Both the position numbers and the translations under genes were made by a program. From NCBI GenBank assembly GCA_932182025.1, contig CAKNXK010000005.1:38889-102888 (forward strand): a stretch of DNA of 64,000 nucleotides, in the 5' to 3' direction. Below are positions 18,288 through 26,364 of the stretch, piece after piece. The notes beneath the pieces are model-generated. The model did no database searches and was not told the origin of the DNA. It saw nothing but the letters and a program-made list of their open reading frames with translations. Source of the stretch: an uncultured Candidatus Melainabacteria bacterium (GTDB lineage Bacteria > Cyanobacteriota > Vampirovibrionia > Gastranaerophilales > Gastranaerophilaceae). Numbering within the stretch: position 1 is the first letter of the stretch; the number at the start of each line of letters is the position of its first letter.

Positions 18288-18603
18288 TTGTAATTGCAAA
18301 ATATGATAATGGTACATAAATTGCTAAATATACAGTTATCCCTGAATTAAAAAATAATATTGAAGTTAACCAAAATAATATGATATTAACAATTGGCAAG
18401 AACCACAATATTTTTGATTTGTTTTTGTATGTTAATGGTGCTGTTATAAAATAAATCGGTAATATTATAAGGAAATAAATTATTGATAAAATTAATCCCC
18501 ATTCTTTCAAAGGCAATTTTGTTAATAAATAGGGAAATACAAATACAACAATAAAACTTGTAAGAATATATTTATATAAAAATTTATTCTCCATACTTTT
18601 CAC
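18259..18603 (-). CDS. Small four-helix membrane protein (transposon cargo)
   Basis: The 114-residue protein is almost entirely hydrophobic, with about four predicted transmembrane segments (TSFIVVFVFPYLLTKL, LILSIIYFLIILPIYFITAPL, WFLPIVNIILFWLTSILFF, VYLAIYVPLSYFAITI). I do not recognise the family. It overlaps the 3' end of the HxlR gene by 20 bases on the same strand, so it is probably co-transcribed and translationally coupled with it. Confidence 0.6.
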   Translation of the reverse strand: MKSMENKFLYKYILTSFIVVFVFPYLLTKLPLKEWGLILSIIYFLIILPIYFITAPLTYKNKSKILWFLPIVNIILFWLTSILFFNSGITVYLAIYVPLSYFAITIKYFSQSNQ

Positions 18604-18904
18604 CCCACTTCCTCATTTCAAGTAAAATCGGAATCAAACTTTCGCCTTTTGCAGTTAAAGAGTATTCAACTTTTGGCGGCACAACAGGATAAACTTTTCT
18701 TTCTATTATTCCGTCATTTTCAAGCTCTCTTAACTGAGAGATCAGCATCTTAGGGGTGACACCTTTTATTGTTTTTTGCAGTTCGTTGTATCTTAAAATT
18801 TTATTCTGATACAAAAACCATATAATCATAACTTTATATTTTCCGCCAATGACTCCGAGTGTTAAACCAAGCGGACAATTATATTTTTCAAGTTTATTTT
18901 TCAT
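18584..18904 (-). CDS. HxlR-family transcription regulator
   Basis: The 106-residue winged-helix protein matches HxlR throughout: CPLGLTLGVIGGKYKVMIIWFL, then LRYNELQKTIKGVTPKMLISQLRELENDGIIER, then the wing VPPKVEYSLTAKGESL. The N-terminal cysteine (NCPLG) is the conserved thiol that in relatives such as YodB/HypR senses electrophiles. The gene is divergent from an FMN-dependent reductase with an inverted repeat between them, the usual arrangement for HxlR-controlled detoxifying reductases. Confidence 0.9.
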   Translation of the reverse strand: MKNKLEKYNCPLGLTLGVIGGKYKVMIIWFLYQNKILRYNELQKTIKGVTPKMLISQLRELENDGIIERKVYPVVPPKVEYSLTAKGESLIPILLEMRKWGEKYGE

Positions 18905-18937
18905 TGTTTTTCCTTAATTCTATCTTTTTATATAGTA

Positions 18938-18965
18938 TATTACAAAAAAGTAAATACTTGTAATA
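18938..18965. promoter_or_regulatory. Probable HxlR operator
   Basis: TATTACAA-N12-TTGTAATA forms an inverted repeat whose half-site centres are 20 bp apart (two helical turns). An inner AAGTA/TACTT pair lies inside. It sits in the divergent region between the HxlR gene and the FMN reductase gene. Confidence 0.6.
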
Positions 18966-19013
18966 AATATAATATTGAATAAAATTAAAAAATAAAGAGA
19001 AAGGATTAAATTT

Positions 19014-19670
19014 ATGACAAAACAAATATATATTATAAACGGCTCACCGCGTAAGAATTGGAACACTTCTAAAATGTGCGAAAGTTTTGCTAAAGGAGTA
19101 ATCGATGCCGAAGGATATGCTGAAATAATAAACCTTTATGATATTGACTTTAAAGGTTGCAGGGCTTGTTCTGCGTGTAAATTAAAAAATGGCAAAAATT
19201 ACGGTTTCTGCTCATACCCTGATGAATTAAAGGAAATATTAAACAGAATTTCGCTCGCTGACGGAATTTGCCTTGCCACTCCAATTTATTTTGGAGATGT
19301 CTCCGGGGTTATAAAAATGTTTATAGAAAGATTGGTTTACCCTTTTGTAAGATTTGATAAACAATATACCCCGATACCGCCTAAAAAATTAAAAACCGCA
19401 GTTATTTATACAATGAATGTTGATGAGAAATTATTTTTAGGTTCATATATTGGCAAACACAATCTTGGACCAGTTGGTTTCTTTGAAAATTGGATTACAC
19501 ATCTTTATGAAAAACCGCAAAGAATTTGTGCGTTCAATACATACCAATACTACGATTATTCAAAATATGACGATGAGAGATGGGATATTAACGACAAAAT
19601 AAGACAACACGAGGAAGTCTTTCCAAAAGATTTAGAGAATGCTTATAATGTTGGCAAAAACTTTGTATAG
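19014..19670 (+). CDS. NAD(P)H-dependent FMN reductase, flavodoxin-like (transposon cargo)
   Basis: The 218-residue protein has the flavodoxin-like P-loop GSPRKNWNTSKM at the N-terminus, a C-x2-C-x2-C set (GCRACSACK) and ATPIYFGDVSGVIKMFIERL, typical of iron-sulfur flavoprotein or azoreductase-like NAD(P)H:FMN reductases. The cysteines could bind a cluster, though spacing is not diagnostic. Divergent from HxlR, so likely induced by quinones, nitro compounds or aldehydes. GAAAGGA precedes the ATG. It stops 4 bases before the convergent broken transposase. Confidence 0.8.
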   Translation: MTKQIYIINGSPRKNWNTSKMCESFAKGVIDAEGYAEIINLYDIDFKGCRACSACKLKNGKNYGFCSYPDELKEILNRISLADGICLATPIYFGDVSGVIKMFIERLVYPFVRFDKQYTPIPPKKLKTAVIYTMNVDEKLFLGSYIGKHNLGPVGFFENWITHLYEKPQRICAFNTYQYYDYSKYDDERWDINDKIRQHEEVFPKDLENAYNVGKNFV

Positions 19671-19673
19671 AAT

Positions 19674-21130
19674 TTATCTAATTCTATACCTATCTAAAGG
19701 ATCGGCAGGAGTTTCTTCTTGAAATTCCTGTTGTTCTATTTTGGGCTCAAAATATAATTTAAAAAATAAATTTTGTCCAATACGGAAACGGCTTTTTTCG
19801 GTTAGTTGTTTAATTTCGTTTTCTGTATCAATATCAACTTGTGCCATATCAAAGAATAAATCATTTTCTTGTTTACGCAAGTCGTTTTCTAAAACTTTCA
19901 ACTGTTTTGTGATTTGCAGTTCTTCAAGCCTGTCGGATTTTTTATTATTTAGTTTCTGTTTTAGTTCGCTGATTTCTGTTTTAAGGTCTTTCAAATGAAG
20001 TTCAAGATTTGCCTTTTTTCGACCTGCAAGCATTTTTAATTTTTCTGCCTCGTAAGCATAAGAACCTTGCTTGCTTAAAATATATTCTTCAATAATTTTT
20101 GTTGTATCAATTTTAAAATCTAAATTCCCAGCTCCCATAAACCCTGTATAGCCGCCAAAGGCTTCTTTTCTATCAATATTCTCAATTTCAACAACAGGTA
20201 AATCCAATAAATCTCTGCATTTTTCCTCCGGTATAATTTCGCCGGATGTTTTTTGACCGATAACAATATATTTTGTCTGTAAATATCCCTCATTGGAAGA
20301 AATGTCTATTTCATAAAACCCAACTTGCATTGGCTCAATATCTTTATTTACAAAAATTTTTGCCTCATCTGCAAATGTCCAGTTCCATTTGCTAAATAAA
20401 CCTTTTGCAAGTGGTGATGTGTATCTAACATTTCTTGAATACTTTTTGAACGATTATTAGGACAAGGTTTTTTATTGTGAAATTCAAGCCAACAATCAAT
20501 ATATTTAATTACTTCCTGTACCGTTGGAATCTTTCCACCCGTTTGTTTTTGATGAATTTGAAGGTGGAGTTTTTCGTTTCTGTTCATCCAAGCCGGGCGA
20601 TTTTCAATTGAAGTCCCGATGTAGCTTGGCATCATTTTTTCAAACTCTTCTTGAAATTCTAAGAAAAATCTCTCAATGACTTTGGCTCTTGCGTTGTAAG
20701 GTTTAGCAAAAACGGAGTGGATAAACTCGTAAGCTTTTGGTAAATATAATCCTGTATTATATAACTCCAAAAACTCATGGTCTGCCTGATTTTGAGTCGG
20801 ATATTTTTTTCGATACTCAAGAGCAGCTTTTACTATATTTATTCTATGATTAGCGGTTTGTCTCGCTTTATCTGTTACAACCGGCGGTTGATAATTTAAT
20901 GGTACAAGTGCCGTTGATTTTGTTTCATTCTCACGAAGTTTTTGTTGTAATTCAGGCTCTAAACTTGAAAACAATATTTCATAAGATATGCCGCCATTGA
21001 CTTTGACCTCTCTTGAAATGTATTTGCTTTCAGGTTTATTGAGTTCCATTCGAATTGAACGAGTGCTTTTTAAACCTTTAGCCTGTGCGACTTCTTTAAT
21101 GTTTATATATTCGTTTTTCATGGTACACAC
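19674..21130 (-). pseudogene. Decayed MuA-family transposase
   Basis: Two consecutive frames make one ancestral gene. The upstream frame (20348-21130) has a MuA-type N-terminal HTH (INIKEVAQAKGLKSTRSIRM) and the end of the DDE core (KVIERFFLEFQEEFEKMMPSYIG, with the catalytic-Glu region, then WLEFHNKKPCPNNRSKSIQEML). The stretch that should hold the first two Asp residues is missing between about residues 150 and 165. Near 20420 the frame shifts: the other frame continues LAKGLFSKWNWTFADEAKIF into the second ORF (19674-20330, MQVGFYEID...), a MuA-like C-terminal domain plus coiled coil. Deletion plus frameshift make it non-functional. Confidence 0.78.
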
Positions 21131-21290
21131 ACATTAACTCTGAAGACGAAGAATTGGAACACCACTTCCGAGCATTGTGTCTGTTTCGTATCAATTAATA
21201 AAGGGGAACTTTTCTTAAATTCTCTGTTACTTTTTCTTAAAATTGATGTTAATTTTCAGATTAAAATTTCAAATTACTCAAATTACTCAC

Positions 21291-21505
21291 TTGCCCAAAA
21301 TAATCAAACCATTTGACCCAAGCAAAAAAAGCCGAAAGATTAGGCTATTATTCAAAAAATAAGATTTGCCCAAAATAATCATACCATCTGCCCTGAGTAG
21401 AAAAAGAGTAAAGTGAGTAATTTCGATTCACATGGTTTGATTATTTCCTACCCACGAAACTCGCTCACAAAGCCGATTGCCCGAAATAATCGCACCATCT
21501 GCCCC
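21291..21505 (-). repeat. Right-end transposase-site repeats R1-R4
   Basis: Four copies of the same degenerate motif: R4 21291-21319, R3 21366-21393, R2 21429-21453 and R1 21477-21505. R1, R3 and R4 read TTGCCC-R-AAATAATC then ACCATCTGCCC on the plus strand. R2 is in the opposite orientation (CACATGGTTTGATTATTTCC). They mirror L1 and L2 at the left end. Confidence 0.75.
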
Positions 21506-21529
21506 AATTAGTTTACTCAGTTCGTTACA

Positions 21530-21534
21530 TCAGG
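21530..21534. repeat. Target-site duplication TCAGG, right copy
   Basis: It matches 17475-17479 and directly follows the TTACA terminus. The bases after both copies also happen to be TG. Confidence 0.8.
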
Positions 21535-21580
21535 TGCACGTAAGCCTCACTCCTATTGCTACTCCATATTTGAAAACAAC

Positions 21581-21656
21581 TGGCCCTGGAGGGAGTCGAA
21601 CCCACGGCAGACAAGGTTTAGGAAACCTCCGCTCTATCCTACTGAGCTACAGAGCC
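21581..21656 (-). tRNA. tRNA-Arg (CCT)
   Basis: Acceptor GGCTCTG pairs with CAGGGCC (one T-G pair), discriminator A, and CCA is not encoded. D-stem GCTC/GAGC. The anticodon stem GAGGT/ACCTT encloses TTCCTAA, giving anticodon CCT for arginine. The T-stem has one T-T mismatch. 76 nt. Confidence 0.92.
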
Positions 21657-21725
21657 CTACTTTTTAGTATAAACAATTTTACCTACCTTGTAAACCCTGA
21701 AAAAAAATGCTAGAATAAATTGACT

Positions 21726-22661
21726 ATGAAAAAGAAAAAAGTTTTAGCAATATTACCAATAAGCATTGGCGGCAGACTTACGACTAGCAGTATCATTGAC
21801 GGATATAGACAAAACGACTGCGACGTAACTGTTTATGACGAACTTTTTGATAACAACCTAAATGAAATTTTAAAAGAAGATTTTTCTCAAATCCTCGGAT
21901 ACGATTTTTCAGGACTAAAAATAAAGATTGATAATCACTTAAATATTCCATCAGTAAACTATTTTTCTGATGATATTAGAAGTAAAGCATCAGGTCCTGA
22001 GTGGGAAAAGTATCTTCCCTATTTAGAGGATGACGACAACTTTACTTTTTATTGGGATAAGGTTCTGACTGAATACGAAAATTTTAAAAACATTCACTAT
22101 CTTCCGCATTTTGTAAATTTTGACATTTACAAAGACAACGGACAAGAGCCCGAATTTGATATTATGTTCGCAGGAAGACTTGATACGGATTATCGCTTAA
22201 GTTTCTTTGAAGAACTCGTTACAAAACTTCCACATCTAAAATACGCCTGGTTTGCAATCAGCAAACACTATGAAGACGCAAGAAACCGTGCTAAAATCCC
22301 TGAAATTATTGACCTTTGCTATCAAGGTTTTATTGATAATGAAGAAGATATGGCAAAAGCTATTAATAACTCTAAAATTGTATTCAATATGAACTCTCAA
22401 GGAATCTCATCTCTAAATTACAGAACCTTTCAAACTGTTGCTTGCAAAAGACTTATGATAAGTGATTACAGAGAAGAATTAGCTCTTTTTGAAGGCTCTA
22501 TGCCATTTTACGAAGATTTTTCAGACTTAATTTTTAAAATTGAAAGCTACCTTGAAAACAAATCTGCCTACAAACGCGTTGTCGACGAATGTTATAATAT
22601 CGCACAAAAATGCCATAATTCAAAAGACTGCGTTCGTTATATGTTAAAGGTTACAGGCTAG
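21726..22661 (+). CDS. Glycosyltransferase, CgeB/GT4-like
   Basis: The 311-residue protein begins MKKKKVLAILPISIGGRL and has a two-domain GT-B layout. The C-terminal part (FDIMFAGRLDTDYRLSFFEEL, then NNSKIVFNMNSQGISSLNYRTFQTVACKRLMISDY) matches the glycosyl-transferase family seen in CgeB-like proteins, in which the conserved S-x-N-x-R-x-F-E/Q region binds the sugar nucleotide. It probably modifies a cell-surface glycan or protein. The substrate is unknown. TAGAAT ends 9 bases ahead of the ATG with no ribosome site. It converges on pabA with an 18-base overlap. Confidence 0.72.
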   Translation: MKKKKVLAILPISIGGRLTTSSIIDGYRQNDCDVTVYDELFDNNLNEILKEDFSQILGYDFSGLKIKIDNHLNIPSVNYFSDDIRSKASGPEWEKYLPYLEDDDNFTFYWDKVLTEYENFKNIHYLPHFVNFDIYKDNGQEPEFDIMFAGRLDTDYRLSFFEELVTKLPHLKYAWFAISKHYEDARNRAKIPEIIDLCYQGFIDNEEDMAKAINNSKIVFNMNSQGISSLNYRTFQTVACKRLMISDYREELALFEGSMPFYEDFSDLIFKIESYLENKSAYKRVVDECYNIAQKCHNSKDCVRYMLKVTG

Positions 22662-23198
22662 CCAGTTTTCAAAAACCTTAATCCCGTTTTCTGTTAAAAT
22701 TGCCTCAGGATGAAACTGCACGCCATAGATTGACTTCCCCTCAATTTTTAACGCCATTGGAATATTATCTTCTGTTCTTGCTTTAATATAAAGACAATTT
22801 TCCACCATCAAAGAATGATATCTTGTCGCTGAAAATCCTTGTTCAAAACCTTTAAACAACTCGAAATCCTCATCAAAATAAACAGATGAGTTTTTGCCAT
22901 GGTATGGTTCAGGAGCCTTAATAATTGATGCGCCAAAATATTTTGCAATACACTGCATCCCTAAACAAACACCAAGAATAGATTTAGAATCCTTATAAAA
23001 ATCTATCACTTCCATTGTCACACCGCTATTATCAGGATTACCCCAACCGGGCGACAATAGAATATGAGAAAATTTTAGAGTCTTAATTTCTTCTAAAGTC
23101 AGCTCGTCGTTTTTGATGACAATTGGCTCAACTCCAAGTATTTTTATATACTGTACAATGTTATATGTGAAGGAGTCATAATTATCAATTATCAGCAA
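22644..23198 (-). CDS. pabA: Aminodeoxychorismate/anthranilate synthase, glutamine amidotransferase component
   Basis: This is a 184-residue class I glutamine amidotransferase: LIIDNYDSFTYNIVQYI, the nucleophile loop GVCLGMQC and the catalytic His-Glu in GVQFHPEAIL. It supplies ammonia to the PabB domain encoded directly upstream, with which it overlaps by 14 bases, to make aminodeoxychorismate for folate. TrpG-type use for tryptophan is possible because some bacteria share the subunit, but the PabBC fusion next to it favours folate. Confidence 0.88.
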   Translation of the reverse strand: MLIIDNYDSFTYNIVQYIKILGVEPIVIKNDELTLEEIKTLKFSHILLSPGWGNPDNSGVTMEVIDFYKDSKSILGVCLGMQCIAKYFGASIIKAPEPYHGKNSSVYFDEDFELFKGFEQGFSATRYHSLMVENCLYIKARTEDNIPMALKIEGKSIYGVQFHPEAILTENGIKVFENWLACNL

Positions 23199-24735
23199 GT
23201 TTCACCTCCACTAATCCACGCACGGAATTAAAGCAGAATATTTTATCTGCATTTATCAAATCCTTGGGATACAAAACTTGTTCTTCCCAGCCTAATTTTT
23301 CACGATAAGTTCCTGCAAGTAGCCCTGAAATAACAGGAGGAGTGTAATATTTTCCATTCTTCAATATTCCTATATTAGTAAATATTCCTTCAGTTATCTC
23401 ACCACGCTCATTTGTCCTAATTTCGTCAAAAACCTCAGAAGGTAAATCCTCTCGTATACTTGTTTTGTGATACAAAAACGGATTAGACGAACTAACCGAA
23501 CCCTTAATTCTTATCTTATTTCCTCGAGATGGAAATACTGGTTTTATTTGAACATCAAAATTCCCATCTTTAAAAAGCTCCACTCGCAAAACTTTACCCA
23601 CAGGAATTTCTAAATCCTCAATCTTTTCATTCCATTTAAACCCTAATTCATTAGCGGATTTTTTCATTCTTGCAGTATGACTTTGCCAATCATTTATCGC
23701 TGTTTCAATCAGAGTAAAATCAGTTTCCAAAAACTTTGTTTTTGTCAAAGTTTCTTCCCACTCATCCTCCGGCGTAGAATCCCAAACAATTGCACCACCA
23801 GCATGATATGTAAAAGTATTGTCCTTTTTATGCAAAATTCTTATAGGAACCGAAAATTCCGCCTCATCTCCATGAATATAACCAATCGCACCACAATAAA
23901 TTTCCCTTGAAAAAGGTTCAACTTCTTCTATAACCCTCATTGTAGAAAGTTTCGGTGCACCTGTTATTGAACCGCAAGGGTAAAGAGCTTGAAAAATATT
24001 GTAGAGGTTACAGGCTACTTCTGCAGATACTTCTGATGTCATCTGATAAACAGTCGGATGCTCTTCTATTTCAAAAAGTTTTTCCACCTTAACAGAACCC
24101 GTTTTTGCAATTCTACCCAGGTCATTGCGAAGTAAATCCACTATCATTATATTTTCTGCACGATTTTTTATATCGTTGTATAAAAACTCTTTCATTCCTG
24201 CTTCTCGCGGTGCAGTACCTTTCATCGGTTTTGTTAAAATCTTATTTCCTTTAAGCTTAAAAAACAATTCAGGAGAAAAAGAAAGCAAAGTTTCATACTC
24301 ATTTTTTATAAAAGCATTATATGGTGTTTTCTGTTTTTGAAGAAGAAACTCATATAATTCGAAATCCTCCGCATTTGTTTTTATTTCAGAAGGATATGTA
24401 TAATTAACTTCATAAGTCACACCATTACAAATCTGTTCTTTTATATATTCAACCGATTTAAAATATTCTTCTTTAGTAATTTTTGGCTTAGTAACAATTC
24501 CAATCTGAGAAGAAGGTACAGCAGGAATATATTGTCCGACTTTTTCATAAGCTTCAAAGTACATCAACGGTTTATCAGAAGCTTTGCTCAAATCGTAACG
24601 TAAATATCCCAGTAAATATAACCCTTTTGAACGCAAACACTCCAGTTTTTCAAACCCTACCTTTAGCAAAGACGGTTCAAAAACTTCAAGCTTATCAACA
24701 AGCTTCTCAAAACATTTATCAGAATATATCTGCAT
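23185..24735 (-). CDS. pabBC: PabB-PabC fusion: aminodeoxychorismate synthase and lyase
   Basis: The N-terminal ~330 residues form a chorismate-binding domain (VNYTYPSEIKTNA, LLRNDLGRIAKTGSVKVEKLFEIEEHPTVYQM, YPCGSITGAPKLSTMRVIEEVE). The C-terminal ~170 residues form a class IV PLP lyase (TNERGEITEGIFTNIGILKNGKYYTPP, GLLAGTYREKL). Together with PabA the enzyme turns chorismate into 4-aminobenzoate in the cytoplasm. The frame opens at 24750, but I choose the ATG at 24735, which lies 6 bases after a TATAAT. No ribosome site is seen, so the mRNA is probably leaderless. Confidence 0.9.
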   Translation of the reverse strand: MQIYSDKCFEKLVDKLEVFEPSLLKVGFEKLECLRSKGLYLLGYLRYDLSKASDKPLMYFEAYEKVGQYIPAVPSSQIGIVTKPKITKEEYFKSVEYIKEQICNGVTYEVNYTYPSEIKTNAEDFELYEFLLQKQKTPYNAFIKNEYETLLSFSPELFFKLKGNKILTKPMKGTAPREAGMKEFLYNDIKNRAENIMIVDLLRNDLGRIAKTGSVKVEKLFEIEEHPTVYQMTSEVSAEVACNLYNIFQALYPCGSITGAPKLSTMRVIEEVEPFSREIYCGAIGYIHGDEAEFSVPIRILHKKDNTFTYHAGGAIVWDSTPEDEWEETLTKTKFLETDFTLIETAINDWQSHTARMKKSANELGFKWNEKIEDLEIPVGKVLRVELFKDGNFDVQIKPVFPSRGNKIRIKGSVSSSNPFLYHKTSIREDLPSEVFDEIRTNERGEITEGIFTNIGILKNGKYYTPPVISGLLAGTYREKLGWEEQVLYPKDLINADKIFCFNSVRGLVEVKLADN

Positions 24736-24741
24736 AGAATT

Positions 24742-24747
24742 ATTATA
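24742..24747 (-). promoter_or_regulatory. -10 box directly ahead of pabBC
   Basis: TATAAT on the minus strand is separated by 6 bases (AATTCT) from the ATG at 24735, so the transcript would begin at the start codon. Confidence 0.5.
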
Positions 24748-24760
24748 CATGAAAAAGTAA

Positions 24761-24782
24761 GGGCGAAGCTAAAGCTTCGCCC
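24761..24782 (-). terminator. Terminator hairpin after the second emrA-like gene
   Basis: Perfect 10-bp arms (GGGCGAAGCT / AGCTTCGCCC) with a 2-base loop. The minus strand then reads TTACTTTTTC, a fair T-run for the transcript coming from 25779. Confidence 0.7.
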
Positions 24783-24801
24783 TGTGATATGGAATTATAT
24801 T

Positions 24802-25779
24802 CTATTTAACTTTTATCTTTGGTACAACTGACATTCCGGGAATAATTGAGTATTCATTCGGATCAATCTCTTCCGTAAACACAATTTTTACAGGAATTCT
24901 CTGTACAATCTTAACAAATGACCCAACTGCATTTTCAGGAGGGAAAAGACTTGCTTTTGCACCAGAACTTCTTTGAATAGAATCAATTTTTCCTTTAAAA
25001 ACCTTGTTTGGATATGTATCAATTTTAATATCAACAGGCATACCTTCCTTCATTCCTCTAATCTGAGTTTCTTTATAGTTCGCTACGACCCAGACATCAT
25101 TAGGAACAACTACAAACAAAGGCGTACCCGGTTGAACCATCATGCCAACTTCTACTTTTTTATTAGAAACAGTTCCATCAATCGGTGCAAGTATATCAGT
25201 GTATTCAAGTGCTAATTCAGCAGCTTTCTTTTGAGCTTTTAAAACATTCAAATCAGCATCCGCAACTTTTGCAGATTTTGATGTATCAGAAGAAAAAATT
25301 GCTTGCTCAGCAGTTGTTTGAGTTGCTTTTAGACTGTCTAATCTTGTCATTGCCTGATCTAAAGTCTGCTTAGAAACCGCACCGGCTTGATAAAGATTTT
25401 GATATCTTTCAACATCTTTTTGCGCAAGCGCGATTTCTGAATTAGCAGCATTTAAATTTGCATGTGCGTTTTGTTGATTTAATAAAGCTCTTTCATAAGC
25501 AGCATTTGCCTGATCCAGTTTAACTCTATAATCAACTTTATCGATAACCGCAACAACATCTCCCGCTTTTACACTTTGGTTATCTTTAACCTTTACTTCA
25601 ACAATCTGTCCCGCAACTTTTGGGGACACTGAAACTGTGGTTGTATCTACATAAGCATCATCTGTTGATTGGTACTTTAATGCATCAAAGATAAAAAATC
25701 CTGCAACAAGAGCTGCAATAAGAGCCCCAAACAGTACCCAATATCTTTTTGTATGTAATTTATTTCCTTCTTCACTCAT
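24802..25779 (-). CDS. EmrA/HlyD-type membrane-fusion protein
   Basis: The 325-residue protein has one N-terminal transmembrane helix (YWVLFGALIAALVAGFFIF), a split lipoyl domain (SPKVAGQIVEVKVKDNQSVKAGDVVAVID), a coiled-coil hairpin rich in Ala/Gln, and a C-terminal barrel (RRSSGAKASLFPPENAVGSFVKIVQRIPVKIVFTEE in outline) that closely parallels the EmrA at 15021. It is in an operon with the MarR gene 12 bases upstream. AGGTG precedes the ATG. No inner-membrane pump gene is present here, so it may share EmrB or an ABC pump from elsewhere. Confidence 0.9.
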   Translation of the reverse strand: MSEEGNKLHTKRYWVLFGALIAALVAGFFIFDALKYQSTDDAYVDTTTVSVSPKVAGQIVEVKVKDNQSVKAGDVVAVIDKVDYRVKLDQANAAYERALLNQQNAHANLNAANSEIALAQKDVERYQNLYQAGAVSKQTLDQAMTRLDSLKATQTTAEQAIFSSDTSKSAKVADADLNVLKAQKKAAELALEYTDILAPIDGTVSNKKVEVGMMVQPGTPLFVVVPNDVWVVANYKETQIRGMKEGMPVDIKIDTYPNKVFKGKIDSIQRSSGAKASLFPPENAVGSFVKIVQRIPVKIVFTEEIDPNEYSIIPGMSVVPKIKVK

Positions 25780-25791
25780 TTTTTCACCTAT

Positions 25792-26268
25792 TTATATTCT
25801 TATCTCTAATGATTCATTCAAAACACCCCTAAACTCTTGAAGCATAGATTTTAATTGTTTTAAATCACTGTTTAATATCTGCGATTTTATCATTTCTGTA
25901 TGCGGTTTAAGCACTTCCGAAATTTCAATAACTTTTTGTTTTCCTTGCGGTGTAAGTCTTGAAATTTTTACAGGACGATTATTTTTAACCGACAACTCTC
26001 TTTCAATAAATCCCATATTTTCTAAGTTATCAAGAATTTTACCTGTATTGGCTCTATCCTTCAAAATTAGTTTCGCCAAATCTCTTTGACAAATTTCCGG
26101 ATTACATAAAATAGTATCCAGTGTTGAAAACTCTTCTACAGAAACACCTGCATCAATATCTTCAAAAATTTGTGCGCCCATCATTTTACAATATTTAGCT
26201 GTTAACTCTATTTCATAAAATATAGTATCTGTAAAATGGTTTTGTAACTCTTTTTGCAATTTTGTCAT
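25792..26268 (-). CDS. MarR-family transcription regulator
   Basis: The 158-residue winged-helix protein shows the MarR core (FSTLDTILCNPEICQRDLAKLILKDRANTGKILDNLENMGFIERE, wing NNRPVKISRLTPQGKQ). It resembles the MarR at 14553, especially K-DRAN-x-x-x-I in the recognition region, so the two clusters look like duplicates. First gene of marR-emrA, divergent from tolC at 26365 with overlapping palindromes between. Confidence 0.88.
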   Translation of the reverse strand: MTKLQKELQNHFTDTIFYEIELTAKYCKMMGAQIFEDIDAGVSVEEFSTLDTILCNPEICQRDLAKLILKDRANTGKILDNLENMGFIERELSVKNNRPVKISRLTPQGKQKVIEISEVLKPHTEMIKSQILNSDLKQLKSMLQEFRGVLNESLEIRI

Positions 26269-26282
26269 CCTCTATTCAAAGT

Positions 26283-26316
26283 ATGTTGTTTTGGCAACAT
26301 GTTGCAAATGCAACAT
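26283..26316. promoter_or_regulatory. Two overlapping MarR operator palindromes
   Basis: ATGTTG-N6-CAACAT (26283-26300) and ATGTTGCA-N2-TGCAACAT (26299-26316) overlap by two bases in the divergent region between marR and tolC. The half-site TGTTG differs from the TTGTGCTATAA of the other cluster. Confidence 0.7.
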
Positions 26317-26364
26317 ATCTATGCTACCATATTGTAAGAAAATAGTCAAACATTTGGAGCAAAA

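Larger units (their letters stand above)
17480..21529. mobile_element. MuA-family cargo transposon, 4.05 kb, probably immobile
   Basis: The element starts TGTAA and ends TTACA (5'-TG...CA-3' termini), and is flanked by 5-bp TCAGG direct repeats. Degenerate ~28-bp repeats, probable transposase-binding sites, sit at both ends: two at the left, four at the right, mostly in opposite orientation between the ends. Inside are a nucleotidyltransferase, a small membrane protein, an HxlR regulator, an FMN reductase and a decayed MuA-type transposase. It inserted just after emrB. Without a working transposase it could only move in trans. Confidence 0.8.
21131..21580. other. Right end of the transposon; no gene seen
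   Basis: This 450-base stretch holds the transposase 5' flank, four transposase-site-like repeats, the TTACA terminus at 21525-21529 and 51 bases of host DNA before tRNA-Arg. Open frames crossing it are short and overlap the tRNA or the repeats. Confidence 0.7.

Noticed and set aside
17487..21505. Scattered repeats as a host intergenic repeat family (REP/BIME type)
   Set aside because: They occur only at the two ends of one element bounded by TGTAA/TTACA and a 5-bp duplication, so transposase sites explain them better.
21477..21713. 78-codon plus-strand frame over the transposon end and tRNA-Arg
   Set aside because: It is antisense to the tRNA, crosses the transposon terminus and has no ribosome site.
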